Of a stretch of 64,000 nt of DNA, positions 1 through 8,004 are shown piece after piece (the first letter of the stretch is position 1; each line of letters opens with the position of its first letter). The translations under genes and the position numbers were made by a program. A model generated the notes under the pieces. The model made no database searches. It worked only from the letters and a program-made list of their open reading frames with translations, and was not told where the DNA came from. This stretch comes from Noviherbaspirillum cavernae. GTDB lineage: Bacteria > Pseudomonadota > Gammaproteobacteria > Burkholderiales > Burkholderiaceae_D. The DNA lies in contig NZ_QYUN01000002.1 in the NCBI RefSeq assembly GCF_003590875.1, forward strand, positions 3,658,001 through 3,722,000. The letters run 5' to 3'.

Positions 1-614
1 TGAGCACGGCTCCGCCGCCACCGGCGGCCACCGCACCAGCCACGCCGTCTGCGCCCGCAATGACGGCACCGCCGCCGGCAGCGACGGCACCTGCCGAAAC
101 CGCACCGACGGCACCTGCCGCCACCGCGCCAGGGGCGATGGCGTCGGGCGACCTCGGCGCGATGATCGACAAGAGCCTGCCCGGCGGCCTGACACTCCGC
201 ATTCCGGGCAACGGTGTCGAGAGCAAGCTGATCGCGTTCATCGAGGATCCCGCCATGACGGTCAGCGAGGACAAGTGGTTCAGCCTCGACCGGCTTGAAT
301 TCGAGACCGCCTCGGCCACGCTCAAGCCCTCGTCGGAAGAACAGTTGCGCAATGTCGCCGCGATCATGAAGTCATATCCGGAGGTGAACATGCGGATCGG
401 CGGTTACACCGACAATACCGGCAGCCCCGATGCCAACCTGCTGCTGTCGAAGAATCGCGCAAACAGCGCAATGCAGCAGCTGGTCACGCTCGGCGTCGAG
501 CCGACGCGGCTGACAGCCGAAGGCTACGGTGAAAAGTTTCCGGTCGCCGACAATTCGACCGACGACGGACGGCAGCGGAATCGACGGGTGGATGTGAATG
601 TGACGAAGAAGTAG
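1..614 (+). CDS. OmpA family protein, C-terminal part (5' end outside window)
   Basis: The reading frame is open at the left edge (first full codon at base 3), so the start lies upstream. The visible 200 or so residues begin with a low-complexity Ala/Pro/Thr linker (about 50 residues). A typical OmpA/MotB peptidoglycan-binding domain follows, with the strand WFSLDRLEFETASATLKPSS, the motif IGGYTDNTGSPDANLLLSKNRA and the closing segment DGRQRNRRVDV. This family anchors the outer membrane to peptidoglycan through diaminopimelate, bound by an Asp and an Arg in these motifs. The Ala/Pro linker suggests a periplasmic or lipoprotein-anchored protein, but the N-terminus that would decide this is missing. 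No clear terminator follows in the 220 bases to the next gene. Confidence 0.85.
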   Translation, partial: STAPPPPAATAPATPSAPAMTAPPPAATAPAETAPTAPAATAPGAMASGDLGAMIDKSLPGGLTLRIPGNGVESKLIAFIEDPAMTVSEDKWFSLDRLEFETASATLKPSSEEQLRNVAAIMKSYPEVNMRIGGYTDNTGSPDANLLLSKNRANSAMQQLVTLGVEPTRLTAEGYGEKFPVADNSTDDGRQRNRRVDVNVTKK

Positions 615-836
615 TGGCACGCCGGGGCGGTCGGCGCGCGCCGCAGCAAGCCGCGCCGACTGTCCGCACAGAGCGGATATCCCGGACCTCAAGACATCGC
701 GGCATCACGCGAGCGCCGCCACCCTGCTTTCCGCCGTGCGCAGCTGACTCGGTGGCTCTTCCTCGATTTTTTCGATACGCACCGCGACTGCCGGCGCGCA
801 AGTGCGACGCCGGTGCATTGCAGGTAAAACCCGGCG

Positions 837-1160
837 TTACGCCGCAAGCTTGTGCGGGGCGTACTGCGTCGCGATGCGAGTGATCGCCTGCTGTGCCTGT
901 GCAATCGTCTGCGTCGCGGTATCGCGCAAGCGATGAAATTCCGTTTTCGTCAGCGTCTGTCTGCGCAGCCCCTGCTCCGCCATCTCGAACACATCGCGCA
1001 GCACCAGACGCAGTGCGCTGCGATGTTTTTCCGCTTCACCGAGAATCTGCTCATACAGTGCAGACGGCCCTGGTGCAGCTGGCGAGCGCGCCAGTTGCAT
1101 GGCCACATACGCGAATGACCGAACGGTCATATCCGTGTCGAATTTGCTCTGGATATTCAT
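837..1160 (-). CDS. conserved hypothetical protein, about 107 aa
   Basis: I do not recognise this family. The start ATG at 1160 is preferred over an in-frame ATG 30 bases upstream, because an AAGGA ribosome-binding site lies 6 bases before it. The product is an all-helical, Arg/Gln-rich soluble protein with no signal peptide or membrane segment. Its core looks like a helical bundle or coiled coil (segments YEQILGEAEKHRSALRLVLRD and TEFHRLRDTATQTIAQAQQA). It stands alone between the OmpA-like gene and an AraC regulator. Upstream, an inverted repeat with arms AAGTAA/TTACTT (1226-1240) may be a regulatory site. Function unknown. Confidence 0.6.
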   Translation of the reverse strand: MNIQSKFDTDMTVRSFAYVAMQLARSPAAPGPSALYEQILGEAEKHRSALRLVLRDVFEMAEQGLRRQTLTKTEFHRLRDTATQTIAQAQQAITRIATQYAPHKLAA

Positions 1161-1323
1161 AAGTAATCCTTGGTCGCTGTGGGGATACAAGGCATATAAC
1201 GTCGTGCATCTCGATTCAGCTGACGAAGTAACAATTACTTACGAATTTCTGCAGGGCTCGCAAAACGCATGTATTGCCATGGAGGGAAAAACGAGAATCC
1301 ATGGCCTCTTGCGCGTCATTCTC

Positions 1324-1369
1324 CACCATGCGACATGGTGACTATCACGATGCGAAAAGGATTTCGCAT
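1324..1369 (-). terminator. two hairpins downstream of the AraC-type gene
   Basis: Two perfect short inverted repeats sit within 100 bases after the stop of the AraC-type regulator. One is CACCATG/CATGGTG with a 3-base loop (1324-1340). The other is ATGCGAAA/TTTCGCAT with a 4-base loop (1350-1369). Neither is followed by a T-run on the minus strand, so this is at best a factor-dependent terminator or RNA-stabilising structure. Confidence 0.3.
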
Positions 1370-1424
1370 TCCAGGTGATCCGGGACGTCTTTGTCTTCCG
1401 CGCACACCTGCACATGGCATCAGA

Positions 1425-2453
1425 TCAATTCACGAGCTCCACCGCCTTTTCCGTCGCGCGCAATCGGCTCGGCGACGCACCCTCGAACTTTTTCCACACG
1501 CGCCGCAATTGCCGGCTCGAGTGGAAGCCTGCCCTTTCCGCCACGCGCTCGATATCCAGCTGCGACTGCGTGAGCAGATCGCGCGCCAGCGCGATGCGGA
1601 TGCACTGCAGGTAGTCCACCAGGCTCGCGCCGGCATGTTCGCGGAACAGGCGCGTAAGGTGGCGTTCGCTGGTGCAGGCGATCTGCGCCAGTTGCGGCAC
1701 GTTCCAGTCATGAGCGGGATTGCCGACGATCGCATCCTGCACGCGATGGACTGCCGGATGCAGGTGATTGCGGAATGCGAGCCACGGCGAGAACTGCGGG
1801 TCGGTGCCGGCGCGCCGCATGTAGATCACCATCGATCTGGCCACGATGGCAGCCACGCGATGCCCCGCGACCTGCGCCACGATGTGCAGCGCGAGGTCGA
1901 TGCCCGCCGTGACACCGGCGCTGGTGAAGGCCGGTCCGTCTTCGACGAAGATGCGATTTTCCTGCACGTGGGCGCGCGGCGCGATCATGCGCAGACTGTC
2001 GCAATGGCTGTGGTGCGTGGTGCATTGCCGTCCGTCCAGCAGACCGGCATGCCCCGCCAGCAGCGCACCGGTACAGATGCCGAGCAGGCGATGCTCGCGC
2101 GTGACGTGCCGATGCAGCCATGCGACCGCCGCCTGCGCCGTCTCGCTGCTGAAATCGTCATCACTGCCGGCGCAGCCGATCAGCATCAGCATCGCATTCG
2201 CCGGCAGGCTGTCCGGCAGACCGCCGAAGCCGGTCAGACCCAGCCCGATCGACATCTCCAGACTCGGTTCGGCGCTGATGTAGTGCAGCGAGAACAAGGC
2301 GGGCCGACCTTCTTTCTCCGCCGCACGGTTGGCATAGCGCAAGACCTCGGCCGGACCGATCAGGTCGAGCGCAACGATGCCCTTACGCAGCAGAAAATAG
2401 ACGGGCAGCGCTTGAGCGAGAGCGGGCTGATTGTGTGTGGTCAATTGTTCCAT
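1425..2453 (-). CDS. GlxA-type AraC family regulator with DJ-1/PfpI domain
   Basis: This 342-residue protein has two domains. Residues about 15-190 form a DJ-1/PfpI (glutamine amidotransferase-like) sensor domain with the nucleophile-elbow segment LLGICTGALLAGHAGLLDG. Residues about 240-335 form an AraC double helix-turn-helix (VPQLAQIACTSERHLTRLFR and VAERAGFHSSRQLRRVWKKF). This is the architecture of GlxA/ArgR/CdhR-type regulators, which control amino-acid, carnitine or similar catabolism. The inducer cannot be told from sequence. The start lies 71 bases inside the preceding DJ-1/PfpI gene, so the two are probably translated together and act on the same signal. Confidence 0.85.
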   Translation of the reverse strand: MEQLTTHNQPALAQALPVYFLLRKGIVALDLIGPAEVLRYANRAAEKEGRPALFSLHYISAEPSLEMSIGLGLTGFGGLPDSLPANAMLMLIGCAGSDDDFSSETAQAAVAWLHRHVTREHRLLGICTGALLAGHAGLLDGRQCTTHHSHCDSLRMIAPRAHVQENRIFVEDGPAFTSAGVTAGIDLALHIVAQVAGHRVAAIVARSMVIYMRRAGTDPQFSPWLAFRNHLHPAVHRVQDAIVGNPAHDWNVPQLAQIACTSERHLTRLFREHAGASLVDYLQCIRIALARDLLTQSQLDIERVAERAGFHSSRQLRRVWKKFEGASPSRLRATEKAVELVN

Positions 2454-3045
2454 GCGTACTCCATCGATATTCCATTTGCCGCGCCGTCGCTTCCGCCAGC
2501 TGCCGCCCTGCCAGTCGCTCGACCAAGTGCAGGCTCATGTCGATGCCGGCCGAGATGCCGGCGGACGTCACCACTCTACCGCAGTCGACCCAAGGCACAT
2601 CCTGCCTGACTGTCGTCGCCGGGAACATGCTGGCCATCTCGGCCTGGTCTTCCCAGTGCGTGGTCGCGGGCAGTCCGTCCAGCAAGCCCGCCCTGGCGAG
2701 CAGGAAGGCGCCGGTGCAGACCGAGGCCGTGATCGTCGCGTCCAGCGCCTGCGCGCGTATCCAGTCGATCACCTCCGGGTTGCCGAGCACTTTCGACACG
2801 TCGCCGCCCGGCACGATCAGCACGTCGACATCGGACGACGGCGTCAGCACGCAATCCGGCAACACCTTCATCCCGCCGCGCGCGCGCACTGGTCGCATGT
2901 CAGGCGCAACGAGAAAGCAGCGAAACAGGGACGCCGCCGTGTGCAGGCGCGCATGCACCCGCGCCGCAGTCGAAAACACTTCATAAGGACCGGAGAAATC
3001 GAGTATCTCCACATCGTCAAAAACAAGTATGCCTACGCTCAACAT
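2383..3045 (-). CDS. DJ-1/PfpI family protein (possible isonitrile hydratase-like)
   Basis: A single-domain DJ-1/PfpI protein of about 220 residues. It has the nucleophile elbow SVCTGAFLLARAGLLDG, followed by ATTHW and a late VTSAGISAGIDMSLHLVE, all typical of the isonitrile hydratase/ThiJ group. The start is ATG at 3045, six bases after AAGGAG; the ATG directly upstream at 3048 is an alternative. Its 3' end overlaps the AraC-type gene by 71 bases. The C-terminal 20 residues (STHGTIDHTQSARSRSSAARL) fall inside that overlap and look low in constraint. The likely role is a hydratase or amidase-like enzyme co-expressed with its regulator, substrate unknown. Confidence 0.75.
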   Translation of the reverse strand: MLSVGILVFDDVEILDFSGPYEVFSTAARVHARLHTAASLFRCFLVAPDMRPVRARGGMKVLPDCVLTPSSDVDVLIVPGGDVSKVLGNPEVIDWIRAQALDATITASVCTGAFLLARAGLLDGLPATTHWEDQAEMASMFPATTVRQDVPWVDCGRVVTSAGISAGIDMSLHLVERLAGRQLAEATARQMEYRWSTHGTIDHTQSARSRSSAARLFSAA

Positions 3046-3251
3046 CATGCACTCCTTCGCACAGGAAATCCGGACGACGGCTCCTTCGAAGAAGGAGTGC
3101 CGCGCCTGAAAGTCATCTTAGGGAAGGAGGCGATGCGGCGAAATGCGCATGGGGGACAAGATGCGGACAAAAACGGACATGCGAATGGATAGGCTGCTGT
3201 AGAGAGGAATGGCGCAAGCCATTGCGTCCCCTGTCATTTGCCCGAATTGCG

Positions 3252-3590
3252 TTAGCCGCCTAACAATCGCACACGAAGAATGGTTTCGAAGTCCTGGCGG
3301 GTGGAGCAAAAGACATGGACATAGACGATCATCTTTCCATCATCGATTTGATAGATGATCTTGTTCAGGTTTTCCACGACCATCTGACGGTAGTGTTCGA
3401 AACCTGTCTCGGTCAGTTCGGGAATCGGCTTTCCCATTTCTGGGTGAGCCTTCAGCAAATCCACCGATTTCTTGATCGCGGCATACTTTTCTCTCGCCAC
3501 ATCAACACCGAAATTCGACACAAGATAGTTGTGATACAAGTCCCGTAGTTCAGCTTGCGCGCCTTTGAGCAAGACAACGCGGTACGTCAT
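3252..3590 (-). CDS. RelE/ParE superfamily type II toxin
   Basis: A 112-residue protein with the compact RelE/ParE fold pattern. It has an N-terminal strand YRVVLLKGAQAEL, two helices (DVAREKYAAIKKSVDLLKAHP), and the C-terminal strand series HYRQMVVENLNKIIYQIDDGKMIVYVHVF ending RQDFETIL. ParE-type members poison gyrase and RelE-type members cut ribosomal mRNA; which applies cannot be judged here. The start codon overlaps the antitoxin stop (ATGA at 3587-3590), the usual order of antitoxin first and toxin second. Confidence 0.85.
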   Translation of the reverse strand: MTYRVVLLKGAQAELRDLYHNYLVSNFGVDVAREKYAAIKKSVDLLKAHPEMGKPIPELTETGFEHYRQMVVENLNKIIYQIDDGKMIVYVHVFCSTRQDFETILRVRLLGG

Positions 3591-3859
3591 CGGGCGATTT
3601 CCTTGTCCATCCCGGCAAAGAACTCATCGGCATCAACAAATTCCCCGCGCGCGATTTCCTTTTGACCCAGCGCCAGAATCTTGAGAAGAGCCATCGTCTG
3701 CTGTGTTTTCTCAAAGCTCTTGATGTCCTGCACAACGAAAGTCGCCTCGCCATTCTGCGTGATGATCATCGGCTCACGGCTCTCGGTAATTTCCTTTACG
3801 ACCGACGCAGTTTTTTCCTTGAGGTAACTTATCGGTTTGATACATGATGAAAATTGCAT
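3587..3859 (-). CDS. Phd/YefM family antitoxin
   Basis: A 90-residue protein with the Phd/YefM N-terminal DNA-binding and dimerisation fold: PISYLKEKTASVVKEITESREPMIITQNGEATFVVQDI. A helical C-terminal tail (LLKILALGQKEIARGEFVDADEFFAGMDKEIAR) would wrap and neutralise the toxin encoded immediately downstream with a 4-base overlap. Such antitoxins repress their own promoter. A palindrome and a repeated half-site lie just upstream (3883-3913). The ribosome-binding site is GGAGG shortly before the ATG. Codon use is less GC-biased than in neighbouring metabolic genes, consistent with a mobile module. Confidence 0.88.
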   Translation of the reverse strand: MQFSSCIKPISYLKEKTASVVKEITESREPMIITQNGEATFVVQDIKSFEKTQQTMALLKILALGQKEIARGEFVDADEFFAGMDKEIAR

Positions 3860-3882
3860 GCCGCCTCCGAATTTTCCGAAAC

Positions 3883-3913
3883 ATTCAGACTAAATATAGA
3901 CCGAATTCAGTCT
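3883..3913 (-). promoter_or_regulatory. probable autoregulatory operator of the toxin-antitoxin pair
   Basis: The plus strand at 3898-3913 reads AGACCGAATTCAGTCT, a 16-bp palindrome with a single mismatched pair. A second half-site, ATTCAGACT (3883-3891), repeats ATTCAGTCT (3905-3913) with one change, 22 bp away, so both face the same side of the helix. This two-site layout upstream of a Phd/YefM gene matches conditional cooperative autorepression in this family. Binding itself is inferred. Confidence 0.55.
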
Positions 3914-4075
3914 TATCGTCAATAAAACAAGAAGCAGATCAAAAGAAGGGAAGCCGGACGAGATGAGCCCGAAGTTGACGCGCGGGCGCCTCAAGAGGTG
4001 AAACTACCCGATACGATACGCAAGCTTCCACCCTTGGAGCGACATTACCGATTCATTCTCCAAGTGCGGCGCACG

Positions 4076-4097
4076 GTAGTAGGCACAACGTGCCCAC
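4076..4097. repeat. diverged copy of the GTAGGGTGGGCA repeat unit
   Basis: The segment GTAGTAGGCACAACGTGCCC resembles the half-unit seen intact at 20028-20053 (GTAGGGTGGGCACATCGTGC). It keeps the GGCAC/GTGCC inverted arms. It is a single, degraded unit in the gap between the antitoxin promoter and the MBL-fold gene; nothing else is evident in that gap. Confidence 0.3.
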
Positions 4098-4107
4098 TCT
4101 GTCGCTC

Positions 4108-5013
4108 TCAATCGCGATTCACCAACACCCCATCCACCACTTCCGCCACCCCACCCCGCACCAGTTGCGCCACCACCCATTGCGCCAGTTCCGCATCATC
4201 CCGATGCAGATAGCGCCGGTTCGCCTCATGGAACAGATGCATGTTCGACAGCAAGGGCAGCACCTCGGTCAGCGCCATTCTCTGCTTGTCGAGCAGCAGG
4301 AATTTCAGCAGCACCTTCACGGCATTCTGTGCATTGCGCACCGGGTCGGCGATGAAGTAGTCGATGCGCGAGAACGCGGTCTTCAGCACCTTGTCGACAT
4401 CGGCAAACGGCGCGCCGTGTCCCGGGATCACCAGCCGCACGTCGAGCGAGGCGATCAGTTCCAGCGTGGCGCGCGTCTCCGCAAAACCGGATTCTCCCTC
4501 CAGCTCCGGGAAGATCACGCCGAAGCCGTTTTCCCACAGTGCATCCGCCGAGATCAGGATGCGCTCCTGCGGACAGTACAGGATCAGCGAATGCGGGTCA
4601 TGCCCCGGTGCGCCAAGCGCCTGCCATTCCATGCCGCCCAGTGTCAGTGTGTCACCCGGCGCGAGCGTGTCGTCGAAGGTAAAGCGCTCGCACTGCTGGC
4701 CGGTGGCGGCGTAGCTCAGTTCATCCTCGGCCCAGGCGCGCACCATGTCGGCGTCCGCGACGGGAATCGTGGTGCGGCAACGGTATTCGCGCTGCAGTGC
4801 CGCGTTGCCGCCGCAATGGTCGGAATGCAGGTGCGTGTTGATCAGCCGGTCGAGCGGCCGGCCTTGCAGCGCGTGCTTCACCAGCGCGAGCGTTTGCGGT
4901 GCGTGCGTGAGATAGCCACTGTCCACCAGCGCGGTTTCTTCGCCGAGGAACAGGATGTTGTTCGACGAGAGCCAGCCGCGCTCGAACACGCGCATGCTTG
5001 CGGGCAGTGTCAT
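4108..5013 (-). CDS. MBL-fold (beta-lactamase-like) metallohydrolase
   Basis: A 301-residue metallo-beta-lactamase fold protein with the zinc motif THLHSDHCGG, a downstream APGHDPHS histidine, SADALWENGF (bridging Asp) and IPGHGAPF (last His). All metal ligands therefore appear present. The C-terminal helical extension (IDYFIADPVRNAQNAVKVLLKFLLL) resembles glyoxalase II-like or hydroxyacyl-hydrolase relatives. The start is chosen at 5013 because ATGA overlaps the stop of the upstream membrane protein gene, which implies translational coupling. Longer readings upstream are antisense-like and Arg/His-rich. The substrate is not known. Confidence 0.85.
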   Translation of the reverse strand: MTLPASMRVFERGWLSSNNILFLGEETALVDSGYLTHAPQTLALVKHALQGRPLDRLINTHLHSDHCGGNAALQREYRCRTTIPVADADMVRAWAEDELSYAATGQQCERFTFDDTLAPGDTLTLGGMEWQALGAPGHDPHSLILYCPQERILISADALWENGFGVIFPELEGESGFAETRATLELIASLDVRLVIPGHGAPFADVDKVLKTAFSRIDYFIADPVRNAQNAVKVLLKFLLLDKQRMALTEVLPLLSNMHLFHEANRRYLHRDDAELAQWVVAQLVRGGVAEVVDGVLVNRD

Positions 5014-5453
5014 CGTTTGGTGTTGAACGCGAGCGCGATTTTTGTGAATTCGATCAGCATCTCGCGCGTGCCGCCATTGAAGGTGGCGATCGAATTGCCG
5101 GTGCGCACCACGAGCCGCGGCGGGAACAGCCACGACATGAAGGGGATGCCGATCAACTTCGCCGCGCTGACGTTGCGCCATTCAACCTGCTTGTTGTGCA
5201 TGCCGGTTTGCCGGATGCCCTTGTCGTCGATGGTGGTGGTCGAGCGCAGGAACCAGTAGCAGCTGATCGCCAGCAACAGCGCCGCGCATGCGAGCGAGAC
5301 CGCGAGGCCGAAGCCGAATTGCATCAGCGGAAAGCGCAGCACCACGCTTGCGCCGTATGCCGCGAGGATGGTGCAGATGACAGTGGCGACAGACTTGAAG
5401 CCGGTGCTGTAGGTTGGGCCGCTGACGGTGTTCTGTGGTTGGTAAAGCTGCAT
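5010..5453 (-). CDS. small membrane protein with two TM segments
   Basis: A protein of about 147 residues. The start ATG at 5453 has AAAGGA 11 bases upstream; a longer reading adds a low-complexity Asn/His tract and is unlikely. Two adjacent hydrophobic segments (VATVICTILAAYGASVVL and FGFGLAVSLACAALLLAISC) lead into a soluble part, TTTIDDKGIRQTGMHNKQVEW, that resembles bacterial PH-like domains attached to short membrane hairpins. It is coupled to the MBL-fold gene by a 4-base overlap. No function is assigned. Confidence 0.7.
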   Translation of the reverse strand: MQLYQPQNTVSGPTYSTGFKSVATVICTILAAYGASVVLRFPLMQFGFGLAVSLACAALLLAISCYWFLRSTTTIDDKGIRQTGMHNKQVEWRNVSAAKLIGIPFMSWLFPPRLVVRTGNSIATFNGGTREMLIEFTKIALAFNTKR

Positions 5454-5557
5454 TGCGGATGGTGTCCTTTGATGGTTGCTATGGTTGTTATGGTTGCTGT
5501 CCGGCTTGAATGTCCTGAATATCCTGCTTGCGATGGATTCCACATCTGTCGCTTGCC

Positions 5558-5584
5558 GTCATGCCACGCGCAGCGAGGAATGAC
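5558..5584. repeat. family A palindromic repeat (GTCAT...GAGGAATGAC)
   Basis: GTCAT (5558-5562) and ATGAC (5580-5584) flank a core ending GCGCAGCGAGGA. The same core occurs at 14658-14698 and 31002-31030 with longer perfect arms. This is an intergenic REP-like element and the shortest of the three copies. Confidence 0.6.
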
Positions 5585-5614
5585 GCGCACGGCGAATGTG
5601 TCAGCGACAACGCC

Positions 5615-5824
5615 TCAACGCGCAAACACGTCATGCTGCCGCCGCCTGATCTCCACCCACACCGCGCGCTTCGTCTCCTCGCTCGCGCTGCCCCATTGCG
5701 CGATTTCGTCGATGGTGCGGTAACAGCCTTCGCACAAGCCGGTGCGCGGATTCATCCGGCACACGTTGATGCACGGCGAAGGCACCTTGCCGGTATCGAC
5801 GGACGGATCGACATCCATTGTCAT
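5615..5824 (-). CDS. DUF1289 family small Cys-rich protein
   Basis: A 69-residue protein with the DUF1289 signature SPCINVCRMNPRTGLCEGCY and the following helix RTIDEIAQW. The four spaced cysteines suggest a small metal or Fe-S site; biochemical function in this family is not established. The reading matches the family's usual length. AAAGGA lies ten bases before the ATG; a second ATG two codons later is possible. It is probably co-transcribed with the YbaK-type gene 33 bases upstream. Confidence 0.85.
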   Translation of the reverse strand: MTMDVDPSVDTGKVPSPCINVCRMNPRTGLCEGCYRTIDEIAQWGSASEETKRAVWVEIRRRQHDVFAR

Positions 5825-5857
5825 GCCGCTACCGTCCTTTCTGCAAACCGCGCATTC

Positions 5858-6370
5858 TCAGGCATCACGCAGCGCCACATCGGCCACCGTCGCGCCGGTC
5901 ATCGACACCAATTGCCGCGGGGTCAGGTTGAACACCGCATGCGGATGGCCTGCGGCGGCCCAAACGCTTTCCAGCTTCAGCAGATCCTCGTCGATCAGCA
6001 TGACCGTTTTTTCAACATGTCCGATCGGGCAGACGCCACCGATGACGTAGCCGATGCGCTGCTTCACGAATTTGGCGTCGGCTTTGCCGAGCGGTCCGAC
6101 GACGGCGGCAACCTTCTTTTCATCGACGCGGTTGACGCCGCTGGCCACCACCATCACGGCGGCATCGTCCGACAGGCGGCGGAACACGATCGACTTCGCG
6201 ATTTCGGCGATGCTGCAACCGAGGCCGGCGGCGGCTTCGGCGGAGGTCTTGCCGGTTTCCGGCAGCATCACGACCGGCTTGTCATGGCCGAGTTCGGATA
6301 ATAGATCGGCGACGCGCTGTGCGGTGTCGGGAAGGTTGCCTGCTGTGCTTTCTGTTTGCATACGGTTCAT
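5858..6370 (-). CDS. YbaK/EbsC-type aminoacyl-tRNA deacylase
   Basis: A YbaK/ProX editing-domain protein of about 170 residues. Typical segments are GKTSAEAAAGLGCSIAEIAKSIVFR, VASGVNRVDEKKVAAVVG, YVIGGVCPIGH and the late EDLLKLESVWAAAGHPHAVFNLTP. These free-standing domains hydrolyse mischarged Cys-tRNA(Pro) or Ala-tRNA(Pro) in the cytoplasm. The catalytic Lys is present in AKSIVFR. The start is uncertain: ATG at 6370 or 6361, and neither has a strong ribosome-binding site. Confidence 0.85.
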   Translation of the reverse strand: MNRMQTESTAGNLPDTAQRVADLLSELGHDKPVVMLPETGKTSAEAAAGLGCSIAEIAKSIVFRRLSDDAAVMVVASGVNRVDEKKVAAVVGPLGKADAKFVKQRIGYVIGGVCPIGHVEKTVMLIDEDLLKLESVWAAAGHPHAVFNLTPRQLVSMTGATVADVALRDA

Positions 6371-6443
6371 TGATAAGGGTGCAATGCCATCGCTGCGGCA
6401 CGCATCGTCGGGATGACGGAAAAATTTCGGAGGCGGCAATGCA

Positions 6444-7055
6444 TTACAAGGCCAATGCCGCTTTCACCCGCTCGCGCACCACCGGCAGCATGTCGCGCTC
6501 GAACCAGGCATTGTTCCTCCACCATGAGCGGTTCAGCGGACTCGGGTGCGGCAGCGGCAGATATTCCGGCAGATAGCTTTCATAAGCCGCCACAGTGTCG
6601 GTCAGCGTCGCCCTGCAATTTTCCTTCAAAAACGTCTGCTGCGCATAACGACCGATCAGCAAGGTCAATTGCACATCCGGCAACATGGACAGCAGCTGCG
6701 GATGCCACAGCGGCGCGCATTCGGGGCGCGGCGGCAAGTCGCCGCTCCTGCCCTTGCCCGGATAGCAGAAGGCGGTCGGCACGATGGCGATGCGCGTGTC
6801 GTCGTAGAAAACATCGGACGAAACGTTCAACCATTCGCGCAGACGATTGCCGGACGGATCGTTCCATGGAATCCCCGTCTCGTGCACATGCCGGCCAGGC
6901 GCCTGCCCCACGATCAGCAAGCGCGCCGTCGGCCCCGCCTGCACCACCGGCCTCGGTTCATGCGGCAGATGCGCCGCGCACACGTTGCAGGCGCGCACGT
7001 CGGCGAGCAGCCGCACAAACTTTCTATCTCTTGCAAAATCTCTTGCAGATGTCAC
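6444..7055 (-). CDS. uracil-DNA glycosylase family protein
   Basis: A 203-residue UDG-superfamily protein. It has an early Cys pair (ACNVCAAHLPHEPRP), motif A LLIVGQAPGRHVHETGIPWNDPSGNRLREWL, the core strand IAIVPTAFCYPGKG and the late motif PLPHPSPLNRSWW. The 'GQAPGR...GIPW-D-SG-RLR-WL' pattern is that of the COG1573-type group, many members of which await biochemical proof. The start is GTG at 7055, with GGAAG about seven bases upstream. It lies 27 bases after the stop of the HMG-CoA lyase gene, in the same direction. Confidence 0.82.
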   Translation of the reverse strand: MTSARDFARDRKFVRLLADVRACNVCAAHLPHEPRPVVQAGPTARLLIVGQAPGRHVHETGIPWNDPSGNRLREWLNVSSDVFYDDTRIAIVPTAFCYPGKGRSGDLPPRPECAPLWHPQLLSMLPDVQLTLLIGRYAQQTFLKENCRATLTDTVAAYESYLPEYLPLPHPSPLNRSWWRNNAWFERDMLPVVRERVKAALAL

Positions 7056-7082
7056 AACACACTTCCAATTCCATTGCCGCCA

Positions 7083-8003
7083 TCAGCCCTGCCGCTTCGC
7101 CGCAATCGCATTCCCCGCGCGGCTGACCGCCTTGCGGCCGAGATGCTGCGAGATGAACTGGCCCGCATCGACCACGGCATCCAGGTCGATGCCGGTGTCG
7201 ATCCCGAGGCCCTGCATCATGTACAGCACGTCTTCGGTCGAGACATTGCCGGTCGCGCCTTTCGCATAGGGACAGCCGCCGAGGCCGGCGACGGAGGAAT
7301 GGAAAATCGCGATGCCGACTTCCATGCTGGCGTAGATGTTCGCCAGCGCCTGGCCGTAGGTGTCGTGAAAATGTCCCGACAGCCGTTCCATCGGAAACTC
7401 CTTCATCACACGCTGCATGACAGCCTGCACATGCTTCGGTGTGCCGACGCCGATGGTGTCGGCGATGTCGATTTCATCGCAGCCGAGATCGCGCATGCGC
7501 TGTACCACGTCGGCCACGCTCTCCGGCGACACCTCGCCCTGATACGGGCAGCCGAATGAGCAACTGATGCTGCCGCGCAGACGCATGCCATGTTGCTTGG
7601 CGGCCTGCGCGACATCGCGGAAACGCTCGATCGATTCGGCAATCGAACAGTTGATGTTCTTTTGCGAAAACGCTTCCGACGCCGCGCCGAAGATCACGAC
7701 TTCATCGGACCTGGCCTCGACTGCCGCCTCGAAACCTTTCATGTTCGGCACCAGTGCGGAATAGATCACGCCCGGCTTGCGGGCGATGCGCGCCATCACT
7801 TCGGCCGAGGTCGCCATTTGCGGCACCCATTTCGGCGAGACGAAGGAAGCTGCTTCGATGTTGGCGAAGCCGGCTTGCGTCAATCGGTCGACCAGCTCGA
7901 CCTTGACATCGGCGGGAATGGTTTCCTTTTCGTTCTGCAAACCGTCGCGCGGACCGACCTCGACGATCTTGACGCGTTGGGGAAGCTTGCTCGTCTCCGT
8001 CAT
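7083..8003 (-). CDS. mvaB: hydroxymethylglutaryl-CoA lyase
   Basis: A 306-residue TIM-barrel lyase that splits HMG-CoA into acetoacetate and acetyl-CoA, the last step of leucine breakdown. Features include the N-terminal VKIVEVGPRDGLQNEK (catalytic Arg-Asp), SFVSPKWVPQM, the metal-binding HFHDTYGQALAN and the active-site Cys loop GLGGCPYAKGATGN. The start ATG at 8003 follows AAAGGAT by seven bases; a longer reading adds six residues without support. It begins one base after the ghrA stop. Together with liuA-D in this run, it completes leucine to acetoacetate. Confidence 0.95.
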   Translation of the reverse strand: MTETSKLPQRVKIVEVGPRDGLQNEKETIPADVKVELVDRLTQAGFANIEAASFVSPKWVPQMATSAEVMARIARKPGVIYSALVPNMKGFEAAVEARSDEVVIFGAASEAFSQKNINCSIAESIERFRDVAQAAKQHGMRLRGSISCSFGCPYQGEVSPESVADVVQRMRDLGCDEIDIADTIGVGTPKHVQAVMQRVMKEFPMERLSGHFHDTYGQALANIYASMEVGIAIFHSSVAGLGGCPYAKGATGNVSTEDVLYMMQGLGIDTGIDLDAVVDAGQFISQHLGRKAVSRAGNAIAAKRQG

Positions 8004-8004
8004 C

